Part shown: piece after piece, positions 9,659 through 18,915 of the stretch | Layout: every line of letters begins with the position of its first letter | Numbering within the stretch: the stretch's first letter is position 1 | Assembly (NCBI GenBank): GCA_015680685.1 | Contig: MNCI01037593.1 | Coordinates: forward strand, 312,546-337,504 | Source: Gnetum montanum | Taxonomy: Eukaryota; Streptophyta; Gnetopsida; Gnetales; Gnetaceae | Direction: 5' to 3' | DNA length: 24,959 bases | Position numbers and translations under genes: made by a program | The notes under the pieces: model-generated | What the model saw: only the letters and a program-made list of their open reading frames with translations | Databases searched by the model: none | What the model was told of the DNA's origin: nothing

Positions 9659-9990
9659 TGCAAAAATAACCGACTTGAAACCCGATTAAAGCAAGACTTG
9701 CCCAAATGCTGGTGCCAGTATGAGCTGGAACCAAAAGATCAAGGCATTAATTGCAGTAGATATCACATGCATTACAGTCCAAAACAACCTTAAACTACTG
9801 TATCTTATCACCTCGTAATCAGGTCACATTAATTACAGGTTGTTCATGGTATCCAAGATTCAGTTAGCTCTTCACGCTCGGCAACATCATGCCATACCTT
9901 TTTGAAAACTACACCACACGTCATACGTTAATACTGGCGACATCTAACTTAGCATTTTCCTAACTACTTTCATATTTGGAAATTTTGCAG

Positions 9991-11730
9991 GACAGTTGGA
10001 AAATGGGGAAAACTTTATCTGCACCTCTAGACTTAACAGGCCTACATGGGGAAATCATTAGACAATTTGATCCCATGCTAGTAGAAACTAACCTTACCCT
10101 CAATGACGCAACCATAGCCACGTCGGAAACATCTCTAGACTGGCCAGAATAATTGACGTATACACTAGACCTAGAGGCTGGAGATGTAACTGAAGACCCT
10201 CTTAACAAGGTCTATGTGGTTACACATAAAGGTGAGACTAAAACTCTTAAGGTTAATTCTTTACTGGACCAAAAGGAACATGACAACATAAAACAGGTCC
10301 TCCAAAACAACATCACAGTGTTCGCATGGTCATACGAAGATATGCCAGGATTAGACCCAAGATTTATACAGCACAACATAATTCTAGATCCCCATATTAA
10401 AGCAGTTAGACAAAAAGCATGAAAAGTTAAGCCAGAAGTTGCGCTAGCAATACGTGATAAGATCACTAAACTGTACCAAGCTGGTTTTATTCGCGCGGTC
10501 GATTACTCACACTAGGTATCCAACATTGTAGTTGTCCCTAAGAAGACCGGAGGAATACACATCTGCATAGACTTCCGAGACTTGAACAAAGCTACAATTA
10601 AGGATAATTTCCCATTACCGAGTATCGACCAATTGGTGGATACAACTGCTGGGCATGCACTTTTATCCTTCATGGATGGCTTCTCAGGCTATAATCAAAT
10701 TTGCATCTACCTAGAACACCAGCTGACAACAACATTCATGACACCTTGGGGGATCTTTTGTTACACTATGATGCCTTTTGGTTTAAAAAATGCTGGAGCT
10801 ACATATCAATGAGCTATGACGTACATCTTTAGCGATTACCTATTAGGGAGACTAAATGATTATGTTGACAATATAGCTGTTAATTCTATAAGGTCAGAAG
10901 ATCATTCATAGGATCTGGAGTTAGTCCTTAAAAGATGCTCTAAATACGACCTCTGGCTTAACCCAAAGCAGTGCGTATTCGGAGTCAAAACCGAACGCAT
11001 GCTAAGGTTTGTGCTATCAGAAACTAGTATACGAGTAGACTTTGACAAGGTCAAGGCCATTGTTGAATTGACACCTCCTACAAATCTCAAGCAATTACGC
11101 GGATTGCAAGGGAGGTTACAATTTATCAAGTGGTTCATTTCGAGACTAACAGATAAGTTACACCCTATGCAGCATTTGCTTGAAAAGGGACTTAATTTCG
11201 AATGGACAGATGATTGTCAGCGTGTGTTTAACAGCTTGAAGCAAGAACTTCAATGCTTGCCAATAGTATTCCTGCCACAAAGGGATCAACCATTCTACAT
11301 TTACCTCGCGACCTCAGACATAGCCCTAGCTGCATTACTCTGTCAAAAGAGAGATGATGGGTCAGAAGTACCCATCTACTACTTGAGTCATGCCCTATGT
11401 GCATATAAAACGAGGTATAATGAAGTAGAGTGTAATTGTTTAGCATTAGTGTTTACGCTCAAGAAATGTAGACACTATCTCTTCCATAGCTAGGTCAACA
11501 TAATCTGCAAAAATAACATCCTTAGGGCTATTACGCACAGTCTGTATGAAAGTAGTAATATAGCTCGTTGGAAAGCTATCACGGCAGAATTCAATTTGCA
11601 CTACATTGGTCAATCTTCTACGAAAGGCCAAGAGATAGCTGACCAATTAATAACATCACCTATTGACAGTTAGGCGACCATAGAGCCTAAATTTCCAGAC
11701 GAGCATGTACATAGTCTAAGCCCTATTCTA
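9991..11730 (+). pseudogene. pol: Reverse transcriptase and RNase H of element 1
   Basis: RT copies element RNA into DNA; RNase H removes the RNA strand. The frame opens right after the CAG acceptor. RT motifs in order: VSNIVVVPKKTGGIHICIDF, LNKATIKDNFPLP, LLSFMDGFSGYNQI (first catalytic Asp kept), TTTFMTPWGIFCYTMMPFGL, then YVDNIAVNS at about 10860, where the canonical YVDD has Asn in place of the last Asp. The connection and ordinary RNase H follow (IYLATSDIALAALLCQKRDD, YYLSHAL, TRYNEVE). Stops at 10150, 10420, 10513, 10810, 10909, 11491 and 11671, with no frameshift. At 10513 TAG stands where element 2 has TGG. Confidence 0.92.
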
Positions 11731-12315
11731 ACAGGACTTGAAGCAATGTTACATTTTGACGGAGCTTCAACCATAAGAGGTGGCAGTGCCGCCACAGTCA
11801 TTACGCTATCACCTGAGGATGTACATCTTCATGCTTACTGCTTGACCTTTCCCTGTACGAACAACGTGGCAGAGTACGAGGGGCTCCTCATGGGATTATT
11901 AACAGGCAAAAAGCTTGATGTTCAACACCTAGCAATTAGGGGCGATTCAATGCTTGTTATAAATCAAATCATAGGAGTCTACGCCTGCAAGGCTGCACAT
12001 TTACAGCCCTACTACAATATGGCTAAAGATCTTCTGAGACAGTTCGCAACAACCGATGCCCAACACATGCCTCGAAATGACAACACGCTAGCCGATGCAC
12101 TGGCTACATTAGCTTTAAATGTGTTGTCGCACCTGTTCGACACTTGTCCCACCTTAATAACAGAGTGTACAGATCCTATCATTCAGATGGCACAAATATC
12201 TTCACTGCTCGAGGATAAAACACCAGAGTGGTACGATAACATTAAAACCTACCTCCTGCATGGCGAACCACCACACGAGCTAACACGCACACAAAAAGAT
12301 GCAATCCGCAAGTGA
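11731..12315 (+). pseudogene. Second, archaeal-type RNase H of element 1
   Basis: This extra RNase H is characteristic of the Tat group and is thought to replace the worn ordinary RNase H. The four acidic positions are present: Asp in LHFDGAST, Glu in CTNNVAEYEGLL, Asp in IRGDSMLVINQI, Asp in PRNDNTLADALA. It is in the same frame as RT and integrase. This segment (11746-12312) is the longest stop-free part of pol, so the fold could still be intact on paper. A stop at 12313 separates it from integrase. Confidence 0.9.
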
Positions 12316-13470
12316 ACTAGGTAATACGTCATCATAGGAGATAGTACCCTATGTAGACACTCTTTTGATGGAGTACTACTTACTTGCGTCAACAAAGACC
12401 AAGCACAACGTATAGTCGGTGAAGTTCACGAGGGATTATGCAGAGGACACGTAGCACCACAAGCTATGGCCTCTAAAATCTGTCGCTTAGGGTATTATTG
12501 GTCGTATATGGAAAAAGACTGTCTTACAAAGGTTAGAACGTGTGACACGTGTCAACGTTATGCGAACCTTATACACGTGTCGCCTATAGAACTACACACA
12601 ACTCAGATAACATGGCCCTTTCAACAATGGGGATTAGACATTATAGGGCCTATCACACCAAAATCTTCCATAGGTCATAGCTTCATAATCACCACTACTA
12701 AGTATTTTACAAAGTGGGTGGAATCCATTCCTTTGTGAAAGATCACATCTCAACAAATCTTCCATTTCATTTTAGATAACATCGTAACCAGATTTGGCCT
12801 CCTGATGACTATCATGACTGACAATGGGCCACAATTTAGTAGTATGGAAACCAAATCCTTTTGTAACAGCCTTGGTATCAAACAATCATTTTCCTTGCCT
12901 TATTACCCACAAGCGAATGGTCAAGCCGAAGCAATGAACAAGGTCATTATCAACCTACTCAAGAAAATGCTCAACATCAACAAGAGACGGTGGCATGAAA
13001 AGATCCTCTATGTGCTATGGGTGTATCGTACTACATGTAGGATAGCTACAGACAGTACACCCTATAGCCTAGTCTATGGATCTGAGGCAGTTCTGCCCCT
13101 CGAATTACAAGTTCCTTCTCTATGGATGGTCCTCTCCATGATTATAAATGATGCTCAACACACCGAGTCTCAGATCATGGATTTGGATTCAGTAGAGGAG
13201 AAGCGAATACGGATGCTTGATACCATCGAAAAGTATCAAGATAAGTAGAGGCAGAAGCACCATCATATTCTTCAACAACGTCCAATTGAGAAGGGAGATT
13301 TGGTTCTCAAGGCCGTTCGCGAACCAGTAGGCAAGTTCTCTGTAAACTAGGAGGGTCCTTTCTTAGTAGCTGGTGTGTATGGCAATGGTGCATTCAGGTT
13401 AGCAGATATCAATGGAAACGAGTTACCGAATCCCATGAACCATATATATCTAAAGTGGTATTACATCTAG
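12316..13470 (+). pseudogene. Integrase of element 1
   Basis: Inserts the DNA copy into the chromosome. The zinc-binding HHCC domain is visible (EVHEGLCRGH, then CDTCQRY). The catalytic core has all three acidic residues: Asp in GLDIIGP, Asp in MTDNGPQFSS, Glu in PQANGQAEAMNK. The C-terminal domain ends with GNGAFRLADINGNELPNP and LKWYYI before a TAG at 13468-13470, which matches the end of the element 2 homologue and so is the genuine stop. Stops at 12322, 12736, 13246 and 13348 interrupt it; at 13246 and 13348 element 2 has CAG and TGG. Confidence 0.9.
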
Positions 13471-13479
13471 CTGCATATC

Positions 13480-14105
13480 CAGTGTTAACATCAGGCACAA
13501 CAATCGTCCACTACGGTGCTAAACTGGCAACAACTATCTGCTACAACGCTAAACTGGCAACAACTGTCTGCTACGATGCTAAACTGGCATTCCCCTCACG
13601 TGTCCGCCACGATGCTAAACTGGCAATAATTGTCCGCTACGATGTAAAACTGGCACTACCTGCACGCGTCCGCCATGATGTAAACTGGCAACGATCGTCA
13701 GCCATGATGGAAAACTGGCAAGTTGCAATAGTCCGCTATGACGTAAAACTGGCAGTGTTGTATAGGTCCGCCAAGATATAAAACTAGCATTTCCTGCATG
13801 CATCCGCCATGATGCTAAACTGGCACTAGCTATCCACCATGACACAAGACTGGCACAGGTAAGTATCTGTTTGCTGAGACGTGAAACTAGCATAGATCTA
13901 TCCCTGGGTCATGACATGAAATTGACATCCATAGCACGGTCTGCTGAGACCATAAATCAGCTCTACCACCATCCGCTACGATGAAAAACTAGCATTTTTC
14001 AATCCGCCTAGACTTTAAACTGGGACCATGATCTGCTGGGACTTAAAACAGCAACGGTAGTCTACCAGGACTTAAAACTGGGACCTACAGACTGCCAACA
14101 TGTGA
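13480..14105 (+). repeat. Post-integrase hairpin repeat array of element 1 (about 16 degenerate units)
   Basis: Starts just after the pol stop. Units of about 28-35 bp share the form TCCGCTAYGATG-TAAAACTGGCA. The better-preserved ones are short hairpins: 13938-13951 GGTCT-GCTG-AGACC and 14059-14072 AGTCT-ACCA-GGACT. The early units are more uniform in the AAACTGGCA part, the later ones in the hairpin part. Reading frames through this stretch are by-products of the repeats. Confidence 0.85.
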
Positions 14106-15234
14106 ACCAAGTGAGCGTAATCATCTCTATGCGGCTACAAAACAAATGGAGTGGGATGTTGGGATAGCCCTAGCATCACTACCTCATAGGCATTCTGTTG
14201 ATTCCTCGGATGTGTTGAAAGGCATACTGCTGACCCCTCGGAGATGCCGTCACTGCACCCACTTCAGCGATGGCACCTCTGAGAGTTTAGTTTCGTCATC
14301 CGGAGCCCCAAAGGAGTTCTCATCAATTACAACCTTGGGCATCTCCTCTCATCATCACTATCAGGCTCTGGCTTCATAGATTCACCTAGCTGGTTCTTTG
14401 CATAACCAATCGGGTGCGATGAGTCTGATATTCTTTGGCGACAATATGCTGGGCCGAGCGTCAACATTGAAGATCCTGGCCTCTTGCTATGGTTCCTCCT
14501 TCACGGCCCGCTCACTTTGTCTCACCCCAAATGGTACTTGTTTCAACAACCTCTCCAGTGATTCGGTTGAGCAATGGTGTTCTCTGTTTTCTTCTTTGGT
14601 TGCAGGTTACTTGCTACGAGGATTTCGTTCAAAAGTGTGTTCATCTGAGTGGTGAAATAGAGACAGCATTTTGAGATGGCCGCTTAGGTTAGCCTGTCCA
14701 CTCAGGAGTGCATCCCTATTTTCCTCATGATCCTACCTCTAGCTCTTAGTACCCTCCTTAGCCATCCCATCTATTTCCTTTACACAAAATGCCAATACGC
14801 AGCATACGCTTTCTGCATCTACATTACAATCAAGCCCATGAACCGGCGTAATGCAACTCACCTAGTGGACGCCAAAAAAAAGTGTGTCAGCAAAATGGAT
14901 GAAACACAACTCATCCAGGCTGCACAGACGCAACACAATCCATCTATGCAAGCCCCTTCATCTACAAAATGATGGCATAACTCCATGTAAATGCAATCGC
15001 AAGAGAAGACCTAAGTGCTTATGCATGAAAAACTATACTCACCTCATTTGAGTCTTCCCCGAACCTCACTTGAGTCTTCCCTGAACCTCTCTCCTCTTAC
15101 CTCTATACAAATTCCTCACGTACCATTTTATCTCTTATTTCCCTCATTTTTGCACTTCTTCTTTGACAAGGTGACACTTGAGTAACCGTTGATGAACACT
15201 GTTGGTACTTTTACCCATCTGATGTTTCGTATTC
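14106..15234. other. 3' untranslated region of element 1
   Basis: No homology to known coding domains and no match in element 2 was seen, although several 60-85-codon frames are open by chance (for example 14146-14379 and 14398-14655). A CT-rich stretch with a repeated CTTGAGTCTTCCC-like phrase lies near 15040-15085. Confidence 0.5.
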
Positions 15235-15286
15235 TTTGTCGACGTCTTTTGGGCAAGCCCTCTAAACGTCAACAAAGAGGGGCCAT
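15235..15286 (+). promoter_or_regulatory. Hairpin and polypurine tract of element 1
   Basis: The arms TTTGTCGACGT (15235-15245) and ACGTCAACAAA (15266-15276) pair with one mismatch around a 20-nt loop. The right arm runs into the purine tract AAAGAGGGG at about 15274-15282, which primes plus-strand DNA, and the LTR starts at TG (15287). Element 2 has the same arrangement with the same loop length. Confidence 0.75.
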
Positions 15287-15455
15287 TGAAACACCGTGGA
15301 AATTGTGAATCAGCCTAAGGTGAAGATTCACGATTCGGGCTAAAGTTTGCAACAGAAACCTAGAAGACAAAACAAGGCAAAGAGGCGCGCAGCATCAAGT
15401 CTCCAAGTTTCTTACAAATTTCAACCTTACTTTGTTTTCTCTGTTTATGCTACAT

Positions 15456-15862
15456 TACGCAACATAGCGTAGTGTCGCTCAGCGTAACTCTGTTTAACAT
15501 AGCCCGATATCAGAAAGTAACTTACTTCGGTGAATTGGACAAAGTTTAAGATCTAAGACTTGTTGCATATTCCGCTAAGTCTTTTGTTCAGGGCTGAGTT
15601 TACGCTCTGTTACACAGAGCAGCGTAATGAGCTTCCAGGAAGTCAAAATCAGAGTCTATAGAAGCACGGCAGATTGATTTCTTCTTTTTTGCAGATTGGT
15701 CACTTTACGCTTATTACACTACACAGCGTAAACAAGCATAGCTTATTGTAAAGTTGATCATGTTTCATGCTCTATTACGCTTCACGACGTAAATGAGTGT
15801 AAAACAGCTTGAGTTAACTACTTCTATGCTCTATTACGCTCTGCCACACTATGCAGCGTAAT
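15456..15862. repeat. Cluster of TTACGCT/AGCGTAA inverted repeats in LTR U3
   Basis: Five units: 15456-15471 (TACGC...GCGTA), 15600-15627 (7-bp arms, 14-nt loop), 15704-15732 (TTTACGCT...AGCGTAAA, 13-nt loop), 15775-15792 (weaker) and 15833-15862 (ATTACGCT...AGCGTAAT, 14-nt loop). The three strong loops contain ACAC. The first 25 bp of the window are another member, now decayed in the 3' LTR near 15895. All lie upstream of the TATA box. Confidence 0.75.
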
Positions 15863-16088
15863 ATAGCCTAACGTCAACTAAGGCAGTACCAGACACGCAT
15901 CATCAGCGTATCGCAATGTAATCATGAGATGGCTTTAGCAGGAGTGGTTGACAGCGTACTTTGCCCTCTTTTTCAAAAATGTGATGTGACATGACCAAGT
16001 TCAACACAAAGTTTGCCAAGTCAACAACATTCTGAAAGTTCGAGACATGTGTCATTGGGACCGTGCCTTCTCCACATGTTGTCAAACT

Positions 16089-16095
16089 TATAAAT
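16089..16095 (+). promoter_or_regulatory. TATA box of the element 1 3' LTR
   Basis: TATAAAT, the counterpart of 204-210. In the 3' LTR it could drive transcription into element 2, but in a complete element it has no role in making the genomic RNA. Confidence 0.6.
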
Positions 16096-16848
16096 ACCCC
16101 AGTTGGCGAAGAAAAAAGGGGATCATCTTCTTTTTGGTAGCATCACCTCTTAGCAGAGAAAGAAGACATTGTTGAGCATTGGCAGCAGGAGCAATCAGTC
16201 TTTTGGCGAAAATACAGTTCTCTCCATTGGCGATCATTAGCAGCTTTGAGAAAAAACTACCGAAGGCAAAAAGAGCAGATCAGAGATCGAGAGATCATTT
16301 GGTGCAGTTGGCAAGGTTTATTGATCAGAAACAGTTAATCGATAGACATCCTGGCTTGACCTTCCTTTCATCCCATCTTTGGCTTACGAGGTAGACCGAG
16401 CTTCATTCTATACTCCTTGTTGAACAGTTTTCTTATTGCTTTGTGTATGCTTCGCACAGGATAAGCAGAGTTTGCTATTGGAACTTTGTATATAGTATAC
16501 TCAGTCTTCGAATCAAAACATAGATCTTGGAATTGTGCACTTTTCTAAATCTGATCCTCCTTGTCATGTTGACGTTGTCATTATTTCGATTTATTTACAT
16601 CGTTTTCTACTCCTTCTATGATTCATCGAATCAATTTGTCTCGTGGAATATCTACATAATACACATATTATCCCGATATTCGTCAATTTACTAATTGAGT
16701 AAGTCTCTATCTGATCGACAAGACTGTTCAGGGCACCACCGATTCGTTTTCTCCAACATGGCCCTTGCACAGATCTGTGGTTAAGACTGTGTACATGGAT
16801 TTTCGTTCGGTATTTTCCAGCAACTGACGTTTTCCGTTGTCACATTTG

Positions 16849-18430
16849 CTTAAAACTCTAGACCTAGAGGCGAAGGATGTAACTGAAGAGCCTCTCATCG
16901 AGACACCTATGACCACGTCAAGGGGGAGGTGAAAATGTTAAAAATCAACTCCCTCCTAGACACGCAAATGCACAAAGATGTAGCTAAGATTCTACAAGAT
17001 AACATCGACATCTTTGCATGGTCGTATAGCGACATGCTAGGTCTGGATCTGTGGCTGATTCAGCACAACATCGTCCTAGACTCACACGCGAAGGTAGTCA
17101 AGCAGAAGACTCGCAAAATTAAGCCAGAAATCACACTAGCCATGTGAGATGATATCACTAAGCTCTACCAAGCCAGATTCATCCGCGTGGTTGACTATTC
17201 AAAGTGGGTGTCCAATGTTGTTATGGTTTCAAAGAAAATGGGAGGGATATGGATCTATATAGACTTCCGATATTTGAACAAGGTAACGATCAAAGATGAC
17301 TTCCCACTTCCAAGCCTTGACCAGCTCATCGACACCACAGCTAGCCATGCTATGGTATCCTGCATGGATGGTTTCTCTGGATACAATCAAATCCATATTA
17401 ACCTAGAGCACCAGATGTCCACAACCTTCATGACCCCATGGGGAACCTTCTACTATACCATGATTCCTTTCTGGCTCAAGAATGCTGGAGCAACCTACTA
17501 GTGGACCATGACTTACATTTTTAGTGATTACATCCTGGAAACATTAAAAAACTACGTGGATGATATAGCAGTCAAGTCCAAGGAGGTAGTTAACCACCCA
17601 TGTGTCCTAGGGATAGTCCTCAAATGCTACCAAATGCATGACTTATGCCTCAATCTAAAAAATGGGTCTTTGGGATGAAAATCGGACGCATGCTAGGGTT
17701 CTTGTTATGGGAGGCTGGAATACGGGTGGATCCTAACAAAGTCAAGGCTATTGTCAACCTAGTGCCTCCCACAAACCTTAAGGAGTTACACAGTTTACAA
17801 GGTAGAGTAGAATTCATTCGAAGGTTCATAGCAAGGATAACTAACAAGTTACACCCCATGCAACATCTTCTAAAGAAGGGGGTTAACTTCGAATGGACGA
17901 CCTAGTGTCAACAAGCCTTAGACAACTTGAAGGAGGAACTCTTGCACCTCTCAATTATGAATCCACGACAAGGGGACAAACCCTTCTTCATCTACCTTGC
18001 CACCTCCGACACGTCTGTCACCACTCTACTATGTCAAAAATAGGATGATAGCTCTAAAATACTAGTGTACTATCTAAGTCACGTGCTAATAGCGCATGAG
18101 ATAAGGTACAACGAAGTGGAAAGGAATTGGTTGGCCCTAGTGTTCATGCTAAAAAAGTGACGGCATTACCTGTTCCGCAGCATAGCCAATATCATTTACA
18201 AGAGCCACGTACTTCATGCTATCACTAACAACCTATATGAGAGTAGCAGGATAGCTTGATGGAAGGGAATAACCACAAAGTTCAATCTATGCTATATAAG
18301 TAAATCATCAACAAAGGGTCAAGCTATAGCAACCTAACTCACAGCTTCACCAATCGATGACGAAGAAACCATAGACCCTGAATTCCCAGACGAATACGTT
18401 AGCAATGTCTACGTCATCCCGTTGCATTTT
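16849..18430 (+). pseudogene. pol: Reverse transcriptase and RNase H of element 2
   Basis: Clear homologue of element 1 pol: VDYSKWVSNVVMVSKKMGG, then FPLPSLDQLIDTTASHA, CMDGFSGYNQIHINLEHQ and TTFMTPWGTFYYTMIPF. The active-site YVDD is intact (about 17552-17563), unlike element 1. A stop lies early at about 16930 and another after NAGATY (about 17502). A frameshift falls between about 17560 and 17645, after which the connection region (LGFLLWEAGIRVDPNKVKAI) and RNase H (FFIYLATSDTSVTTLLCQ, YYLSHVL) continue in another frame with several further stops. Confidence 0.9.
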
Positions 18431-18915
18431 GAAGTCATGTTACATTTCAACAATGCATCAACCACATGAGGAGGTATCACCGTAGCCATAATCACATTCC
18501 CCTCTGGGGAAATGCACCCATCTACTTAACGATTTGTGTTCCCTTGTACCAACAATGTGGCAGAATACAAGGGGCTACTTAGAGGCCTCTTAACTGCTCA
18601 AGCGCTACGCATACAACACCTGGCCATCCAGGGAGATTCACAATTATTTGTGAATCAAGTCACCGAGGTCTATGCCTACAAGGCTACGCACCTGCAACCC
18701 TACTGCAATTTAGCAAAATTCCTACTTAAGCGATTCGCAACCATAGATGTGCAACACGTACCATGTAATGAAAACACCATGGCAAATGCTTTAGCTACCC
18801 TCACACTAAACATCCCATCACATTCTCTAGCAAACCTGCCAACCTCGATTATAGAATGCATAGAGCCCATCATTCAAGCGGAACACATGGCATTTGTCAG
18901 TGCTGCGGATACCTA
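18431..18915 (+). pseudogene. Second RNase H of element 2
   Basis: Homologue of 11731-12315. Two of the four acidic positions have changed: the first motif reads LHFNNAST (Asp to Asn) and the last reads NTMANALATL (Asp to Asn). CTNNVAEYKGLL and IQGDSQLFVNQV keep theirs. Stops occur near 18470 and 18528 before the open stretch at 18536-18913. This domain is more decayed than its element 1 counterpart. Confidence 0.85.

Larger units (their letters stand above)
5006..9990 (+). other. Apparent Ogre-type intron between protease and RT
   Basis: No sense-strand coding is visible between the protease tail and 9991. At 9988-9990 a CAG preceded by T-rich sequence is followed at once by an open pol frame (DSWKMGKTLSAPLDL), while the same frame upstream is closed by TAA at 9961. 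This fits a 3' splice site. The likely donor is GTATTT at about 5006, close to where protease-tail coding ends, but its exact position is uncertain. In Ogre elements an intron is known at this place, so removing it would join protease to RT. This one is unusually long because it contains the antisense gene. Confidence 0.5.
9168..9990. other. Spacer between antisense-gene start and RT exon
   Basis: Contains the small minus-strand reading frame (9526-9374) and the TATA-like site listed separately, and ends in the CAG acceptor at 9988-9990. If the antisense gene is transcribed, its promoter should lie here. No sense coding or further repeat was recognised. Confidence 0.4.
1..16844 (+). mobile_element. 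Element 1: nearly complete Tat/Ogre-like Ty3/gypsy LTR retrotransposon
   Basis: Order on the + strand: 5' LTR (left part missing), leader, gag, aspartic protease, a spacer of about 5 kb with an antisense gene, RT, RNase H, archaeal-type RNase H, integrase, hairpin array, polypurine tract, 3' LTR. RT before integrase places it in Ty3/gypsy; the second RNase H places it in the plant Tat group; the apparent intron between protease and RT recalls Ogre. Comparing the two LTRs, about 600 bp of the 5' LTR lies left of the window, so the full element would be about 17.4 kb. About nine gag stops, a gag frameshift and about twelve pol stops show this copy cannot make its proteins. Pol keeps a single frame for 3.5 kb, so decay is mostly by substitution. 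Confidence 0.93.
15287..16844 (+). repeat. 3' LTR of element 1 (complete, 1,558 bp)
   Basis: Begins TGAAACACC right after the polypurine tract and ends CACA at 16844. Its last 956 bp match the window's first 956 bp. It contains the U3 inverted repeats (15456-15862), a TATAAAT at 16089-16095 and a pyrimidine-rich downstream part. The outer bases are TG...CA as expected for an LTR. The next base begins element 2 sequence without any leader or primer site. Confidence 0.93.

Noticed and set aside
13455-13893. Open frames on both strands through the post-integrase array
   Set aside because: They arise from repeat periodicity; the translations are just repeated units and lie after the genuine pol stop.
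13480-14105. CRISPR-like array
   Set aside because: Repeats are degenerate, vary in length and have no unique spacers of constant size. The DNA is plant retrotransposon with no cas genes, and the same module occurs in two related elements.
14146-14972. Four open frames of 61-85 codons in the 3' untranslated region
   Set aside because: They overlap one another, show no recognisable motif and have no counterpart in element 2.
16845-16856. Element 2 as a tandem partner sharing the middle LTR with element 1
   Set aside because: The LTR at 15287-16844 matches the left LTR closely but is largely unlike 21438-23063, and no leader or primer site follows 16844.
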